From: GCA-002697625 sp002697625
GTDB lineage: Bacteria > Bacteroidota > Bacteroidia > Flavobacteriales > BACL11
Assembly: GCA_964004625.1 (NCBI GenBank)
Contig: CAXFOB010000020.1
Span: forward strand, 1 to 42,701
Direction of reading: 5' to 3'
Length of the DNA stretch: 42,701 nucleotides
Every line of letters starts with the position of its first letter. Positions within the stretch are counted from its first letter, which is position 1. Below, piece by piece: positions 39,413-42,701 of the stretch. The position numbers were made by a program, and so were the translations under genes. The notes beneath the pieces are model-generated. The model saw only the letters and a program-made list of their open reading frames with translations. It was not told the origin of the DNA and made no database searches.

Positions 39413-39562
39413 TCAATATGAATCTTTAAAATCACTAGGAATTTCTGGGTCGTTTCTTAAATCCCGTTCTTGTTCTTTATGACTTTTATTAATCACGAAT
39501 AAAAGACCACAAATATAGGACACAAGTATAACCAACCCTATTATAAACATTGTTAAATTCAT
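39413..39562 (-). CDS. Tiny single-helix membrane protein (49 aa)
   Basis: MNLTMFIIGLVILVSYICGL begins a 49-residue protein: one transmembrane helix (about 4-25), then a charged tail KSHKEQERDLRNDPEIPSDF. It starts 5 nt after the 59-residue gene on the same strand, so the two form a pair. The clean hydrophobic-then-charged layout, Met start and tight spacing argue for a real gene despite the size. The function is unknown; small partner subunits of transporters or oxidases have this shape, but none is nearby. Confidence 0.55.
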   Translation of the reverse strand: MNLTMFIIGLVILVSYICGLLFVINKSHKEQERDLRNDPEIPSDFKDSY

Positions 39563-39567
39563 TTTAA

Positions 39568-39747
39568 TTAATTTTTATTTATCATTGAAATCACTATATA
39601 GAATCCTAAAATTGAAGGGACCCATATCCCAACGAAAATCCCTTCTAACTGATTTCCAAGAAACCAAAGCGAAACAGAATAAAGAAAGGACAAGAAGGCT
39701 AACACAATAGGGTAATATTTACCCCAGAATAACATTATTTTTTTCAT
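39568..39747 (-). CDS. Tiny two-helix membrane protein (59 aa)
   Basis: MKKIMLFWGKYYPIVLAFLS begins a 59-residue protein with two predicted helices (about 11-30 and 37-55) joined by GNQLEG; the second contains GIWVPSILGFYIVIS. It has a recognisable promoter and is the first gene of the two-gene unit with the 49-residue protein. I do not recognise the family. Confidence 0.6.
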   Translation of the reverse strand: MKKIMLFWGKYYPIVLAFLSFLYSVSLWFLGNQLEGIFVGIWVPSILGFYIVISMINKN

Positions 39748-39766
39748 AATTGTATTTATTTATTTG

Positions 39767-39774
39767 CAAAACTA
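39767..39774 (-). promoter_or_regulatory. -7 element of the tiny membrane protein pair
   Basis: On the minus strand this is TAGTTTTG (perfect TAnnTTTG), 19 nt before the ATG at 39747. Confidence 0.45.
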
Positions 39775-39836
39775 ACAAATAAAATAAAAATGTATAACTT
39801 TTTTATAAAAATATTATACAAACTGAGTTAAAACTA

Positions 39837-39844
39837 TATATTTG
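39837..39844 (+). promoter_or_regulatory. -7 element upstream of the Lacal_2735-like fragment
   Basis: TATATTTG is a perfect match. A 14-codon open frame beginning ATG at 39846 follows directly but has no recognisable product. The promoter more likely once served the reading frame at 39952. Confidence 0.4.
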
Positions 39845-39951
39845 CATGGTAAATATGAAAAGAAAGATCTTTTGTAGTTTAAAAATTTAGTAGCAATAAA
39901 TTGAAGATGTTTTTTTCATAACTAATATCACAATCTATAATTTAATATAAA

Positions 39952-40080
39952 ATGTTAGAAATATTCAGAAGAAAAACCAAGCTTGAAAAACTTAATTTAA
40001 AATATAATTCAGTAATGAATAATGTTTCAAATCTATTTAACTTTGTTGTAACTTTCAAAATTTTCATTAGTTTTGCACTT
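39952..40080 (+). pseudogene. Truncated Lacal_2735-like small protein, in frame with the subtilase
   Basis: The frame opening at ATG 39952 reads MLEIFRRKTKLEKLNLKYN, close in pattern to the N terminus of the small (~55-residue) Lacal_2735-type proteins of flavobacteria (aromatic-rich MxxxFKKKSxxEKLxxKY). The similarity fades after SVMNN. Instead of a stop, the frame continues through FNFVVTFKIFISFAL into the subtilase start at 40081. A full promoter (40046-40075) inside this stretch suggests the subtilase is expressed alone and this part is a relic. Confidence 0.35.
40046..40075 (+). promoter_or_regulatory. Subtilase promoter, complete -33/-7
   Basis: TTG at 40046-40048, a 19-nt spacer and TAGTTTTG at 40068-40075 form a full Bacteroidota-type promoter. 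CACTT separates it from the ATG at 40081, so the mRNA is predicted to be leaderless or nearly so. Confidence 0.65.
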
Positions 40081-42701
40081 ATGAAAAAAATATACTTAAT
40101 CACCATTTTTTTAGGATTTATATACAGCCTAAAATCGCAAGACATAGCACTTAAACTTAATTCAGGAGATTTCATTTTACAAAAAGAACAAGGTTTTCAA
40201 TTTACTGAATCAGACCGATATAGGATTTTAGTTTTTGAACAAATACCAACGAACTCAGAAAAAATAGAATTAAATGATTTGGGAATTGATTTCTTGTATT
40301 ATTTGCCTAAAAATACTTTTGTAGTCTATCTAAAAGAAAACATCTCAGATGATATATTTGAAGAATATAATATCATCTCTGTAAATAAAATACTGCCAGA
40401 ATATAAGTTAGACAAAAAATTACAAAATGAACCTTTTCCAGATTGGTGTGTCCAAGATAATTTTCTACATATTAAAGTTATATTTTTTAGTAATGTAGAT
40501 TTAAATGATTGTATTCTGAAAATATCAGATATTACAAATGAAGTATTATCTATTAACGAAAATTCTAAATCGTTAATTATATCTATTGCCCCTCAAAAAA
40601 CAAATTTAATTTCTGATTTATCTTTCGTTTCATATATAGAACCAATAGATCCTCCAGCTTTTCCAGAGAACAAGACTGCTAGAACCTTACACAGATCAAA
40701 TACTATTAACACTAACTACCCCAATGGAAGGAAATATAATGGTGAAGGTATAAATGTTATGATGCATGATGATGGATATGTCGGCCCTCACATTGATCGA
40801 CAAGGAAGAGTTGATCAGTCATTTTGTTCAGGATGTTCTTCTTCCGGTTCCGACCACGGTGATCATGTTTCTGGAACTATTATGGGAGCAGGAAATTTAG
40901 ATCCAAGAGGAAAAGGAATGGCTGACGGTTCTTTTCTTTATGTATTAGGATATTCTACTAATAACTATTATAACTATGTTCCTAATCTATATTCAAATTA
41001 TAATGTGGTTATTACATCTGCTTCTTATAGTAATGGATGTAACGCTGGTTATACTTCTTTAGCGAGTGATTTAGATTTGCAAATTAACACTTATCCTAAT
41101 TTAACTCATGTTTTTTCAGCTGGAAACAATGGTTCATCTGACTGTGGATATGGAGCGGGGTCAGGCTGGGGAAATGTTACGGGTGGTCATAAACAAGCTA
41201 AAAATGTAATAACAGTTGCTAATTTAACCTCTACCAGCTCACTAGCTTCTTCTTCTAGTAGAGGGCCCGCGGCAGATGGTCGTATAAAACCAGATATTAG
41301 TGCAAAAGGCTCTTCTGTATATTCTACTGAAGAAAACCAGACATATGGAACTAAGACCGGTACCTCTATGTCTTGTCCAGGTATTTCAGGTGTTTTAGCT
41401 CAATTATATCAAGCTTATAAAGCACTTAATGGTGGTGTTGACCCTCCATCTGCTTTAATGAAGTGTATTTTATTGAATTCCGCTGATGACATTGGTAATC
41501 CAGGTCCCGACTTTAAGCATGGGTGGGGCCAAGTTAATGGGTACAGAGCTGTTAAGATGCTGGAAAATAATAATTATTTTTCATCATCAGTATCCCAAGG
41601 AAATACTAATCCTTATTCAATTAATGTTCCTGCTGGAATTTCTCAAGTAAAAGTTATGGTTTATTGGCATGATAAAGAAGCTAATACTTCCGCATCTATA
41701 TCTTTGGTAAATGATATTGATATACAACTAATTACTCCAACAGGAACTGTTTATGACCCTTGGGTATTAGACCCTACTGCTAATTCTAGTAATTTGAATC
41801 AAAATGCTGTTAGAAATTTTGATGGACTTAATAATATGGAACAGGTAACAATTGACAATCCGTCAGCTGGTAATTATACTCTAAATGTTGAAGGATATTC
41901 TATTCCATTTGGTCCACAGGATTTTTATGTTACTTATGAATTTATAACTGATGATATAGAATTAACATATCCAATTGGTGGAGAGAGTTTAGTTCCTGGA
42001 GAGCAGGAATATATTCGATGGGATTCTTATCAATCAGGAAACCTTACAATAGAGTACACTGTTGATGGTGGAAATAATTGGAGTACTATTACAAATAGCG
42101 CTAATTCTAATAATAAATATTATAGTTGGAATGTTCCTAATTATATTACAGACAATGCATTAATTAGAATTAGTAGCAACACTAGTAATAGTATTTCAAC
42201 GTCATATGCTCCATTTACAATTATAGATGTTCCTACAAACCTCAGTGTATATTGGCCGTGTCCTGATTCAATCAATGTTAGTTTTAACCCTGTAAGTGGA
42301 GCGACATCTTACGAAATTAGTATGCTTGGTCAGAAATATATGGATTCTATTTTCACTACTAACAATACAAATGTATGGGTGATCAACCCCAACCCAAATG
42401 TTACTGATAGTTGGTTTTCTGTACGCTCAAACATAAACAATGGAACGGGGAGGAGAGCAATTGCTGTAGATGCTCAGTCAATAAATAACGCTTGTTCAGG
42501 ATATGGTTGTACAGATCCTAATGCTTTTAATTATTCCTCTTTAGCTATTGTTAACGATGGTTCTTGTTGTTATGTCGCTGGGTGTACTAATATAAGTTCT
42601 GTAAATTATGATTCTACAGCATGTTTTGATGATGGATCATGTATATCCGCTATATTAGGATGTACAAATCCTAATGCTACTAATTTTGATCCTTTAGCTA
42701 A
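40081..42701 (+). CDS. Secreted subtilisin-like protease (S8) with GCTDPxA repeats, 3' end outside the window
   Basis: At least 873 codons with no stop before the window edge. A signal peptide (1-19, SLKSQ) is followed by a ~190-residue propeptide-like region, then the subtilase domain with catalytic Asp230 (MMHDDGY), His259 (SDHGDHVSGT), the oxyanion Asn in FSAGNNGS and Ser429 (GTKTGTSMSCPG). A jelly-roll P-like domain follows (VMVYWHD ... NYTLNVEGYSI), then an Ig-like module from about 638 (LTYPIGGESLVPG, IEYTVDGGNNWS). Cysteine-bearing repeats begin at 42505, 42580 and 42658 (GCTDPNAFNYSS...NDGSC and variants), which are common in large secreted proteins of marine Flavobacteriales. Extracellular protein degradation via T9SS is inferred. 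The start at 40081 is fixed by the signal peptide and promoter. Confidence 0.9.
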   Translation, partial: MKKIYLITIFLGFIYSLKSQDIALKLNSGDFILQKEQGFQFTESDRYRILVFEQIPTNSEKIELNDLGIDFLYYLPKNTFVVYLKENISDDIFEEYNIISVNKILPEYKLDKKLQNEPFPDWCVQDNFLHIKVIFFSNVDLNDCILKISDITNEVLSINENSKSLIISIAPQKTNLISDLSFVSYIEPIDPPAFPENKTARTLHRSNTINTNYPNGRKYNGEGINVMMHDDGYVGPHIDRQGRVDQSFCSGCSSSGSDHGDHVSGTIMGAGNLDPRGKGMADGSFLYVLGYSTNNYYNYVPNLYSNYNVVITSASYSNGCNAGYTSLASDLDLQINTYPNLTHVFSAGNNGSSDCGYGAGSGWGNVTGGHKQAKNVITVANLTSTSSLASSSSRGPAADGRIKPDISAKGSSVYSTEENQTYGTKTGTSMSCPGISGVLAQLYQAYKALNGGVDPPSALMKCILLNSADDIGNPGPDFKHGWGQVNGYRAVKMLENNNYFSSSVSQGNTNPYSINVPAGISQVKVMVYWHDKEANTSASISLVNDIDIQLITPTGTVYDPWVLDPTANSSNLNQNAVRNFDGLNNMEQVTIDNPSAGNYTLNVEGYSIPFGPQDFYVTYEFITDDIELTYPIGGESLVPGEQEYIRWDSYQSGNLTIEYTVDGGNNWSTITNSANSNNKYYSWNVPNYITDNALIRISSNTSNSISTSYAPFTIIDVPTNLSVYWPCPDSINVSFNPVSGATSYEISMLGQKYMDSIFTTNNTNVWVINPNPNVTDSWFSVRSNINNGTGRRAIAVDAQSINNACSGYGCTDPNAFNYSSLAIVNDGSCCYVAGCTNISSVNYDSTACFDDGSCISAILGCTNPNATNFDPLA
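42505..42701 (+). repeat. GCTDPxAxNY...DGSC protein repeats (three, last one cut off)
   Basis: Three copies of a ~25-residue unit start with GCTDPNAFNY, GCTNISSVNY and GCTNPNATNF and close with DGSC. Two cysteines per unit suggest disulfide-stabilised stalk modules on an exported protein. More copies are likely beyond the window. Confidence 0.8.

Noticed and set aside
39846..39890. 14-codon leader peptide after the TATATTTG element
   Set aside because: No regulatory residues or attenuator hairpins are visible. Its ATG lies one base after the -7 element, probably within the transcription start.

Overview
The window looks like chromosomal DNA from a member of the Bacteroidota, most likely an AT-rich marine Flavobacteriales lineage. 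The evidence is the gliding lipoprotein GldH, a T9SS-type C-terminal sorting tail, GCTDPxAxNY...DGSC repeats in a secreted subtilase, a Bacteroidota-style SUF operon ending in DUF2480 and DUF3050 genes, a three-subunit sdhCAB, the archaeal-type bifunctional phosphoglucose/phosphomannose isomerase, and repeated TAnnTTTG promoter elements. No rRNA, tRNA, CRISPR array or recognisable insertion sequence was found.

Layout. Positions 1-2206 are a loosely packed flank: a bidirectional terminator, a secreted CotH-kinase-like protein and decayed coding scraps. Positions 2207-34694 are dense core genome. This holds pheS; a small lipoprotein; a conserved 107-residue protein; cvpA and pgk. Next is an operon of holB, a RicT/PSP1-domain gene, gldH, a class A PBP, scoA and scoB, followed by convergent lysS-gpsA. 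A second operon carries the pgi/pmi isomerase, lipB, a serine hydrolase and a 3'-5' exonuclease, continuing into a fused peptide ABC ATPase, a flavoprotein fragment and an RluF-like gene. Then come the SUF operon (sufA-B-C-D-S-E, DUF59, DUF2480, DUF3050), thiL, aminopeptidase P and sdhC-sdhA-sdhB. Positions 34695-42701 are looser and more accessory-like: an ABC exporter operon with a histidine-rich permease, two convergent DoxX-like paralogues, uvsE, two tiny membrane proteins and the start of a large secreted subtilase that leaves the window.

How the genes fit together. Core genes cover translation (pheS, lysS, rluF), replication (holB), Fe-S assembly (SUF), which would supply clusters to SdhB and the lipoate enzymes served by LipB, respiration (sdhCAB), central carbon (pgk, isomerase, gpsA, scoAB) and envelope or gliding (PBP, gldH, cvpA). 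CotH and the subtilase are probable secreted proteins. Convergent genes often touch or overlap at their stop codons, and several promoters sit only 4-5 nt from the ATG, which suggests leaderless mRNAs.

Most unusual points: (i) SdhA has an extra ~106-residue N-terminal domain resembling the arm-DNA-binding domain of Bacteroidota tyrosine recombinases, in frame and coupled to sdhC; (ii) six TAACAC repeats lie in the sdhC upstream region; (iii) an ABC exporter operon has a His-rich permease loop and a 19-bp palindrome just upstream; (iv) a conserved C-terminal stub of an HI0933-family flavoprotein is coupled to an ABC transporter gene; (v) a ten-G run encodes the glycine loop of PGK; (vi) gene relics flank the accessory ends. 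All functional statements come from reading motifs by eye; no database search was possible.
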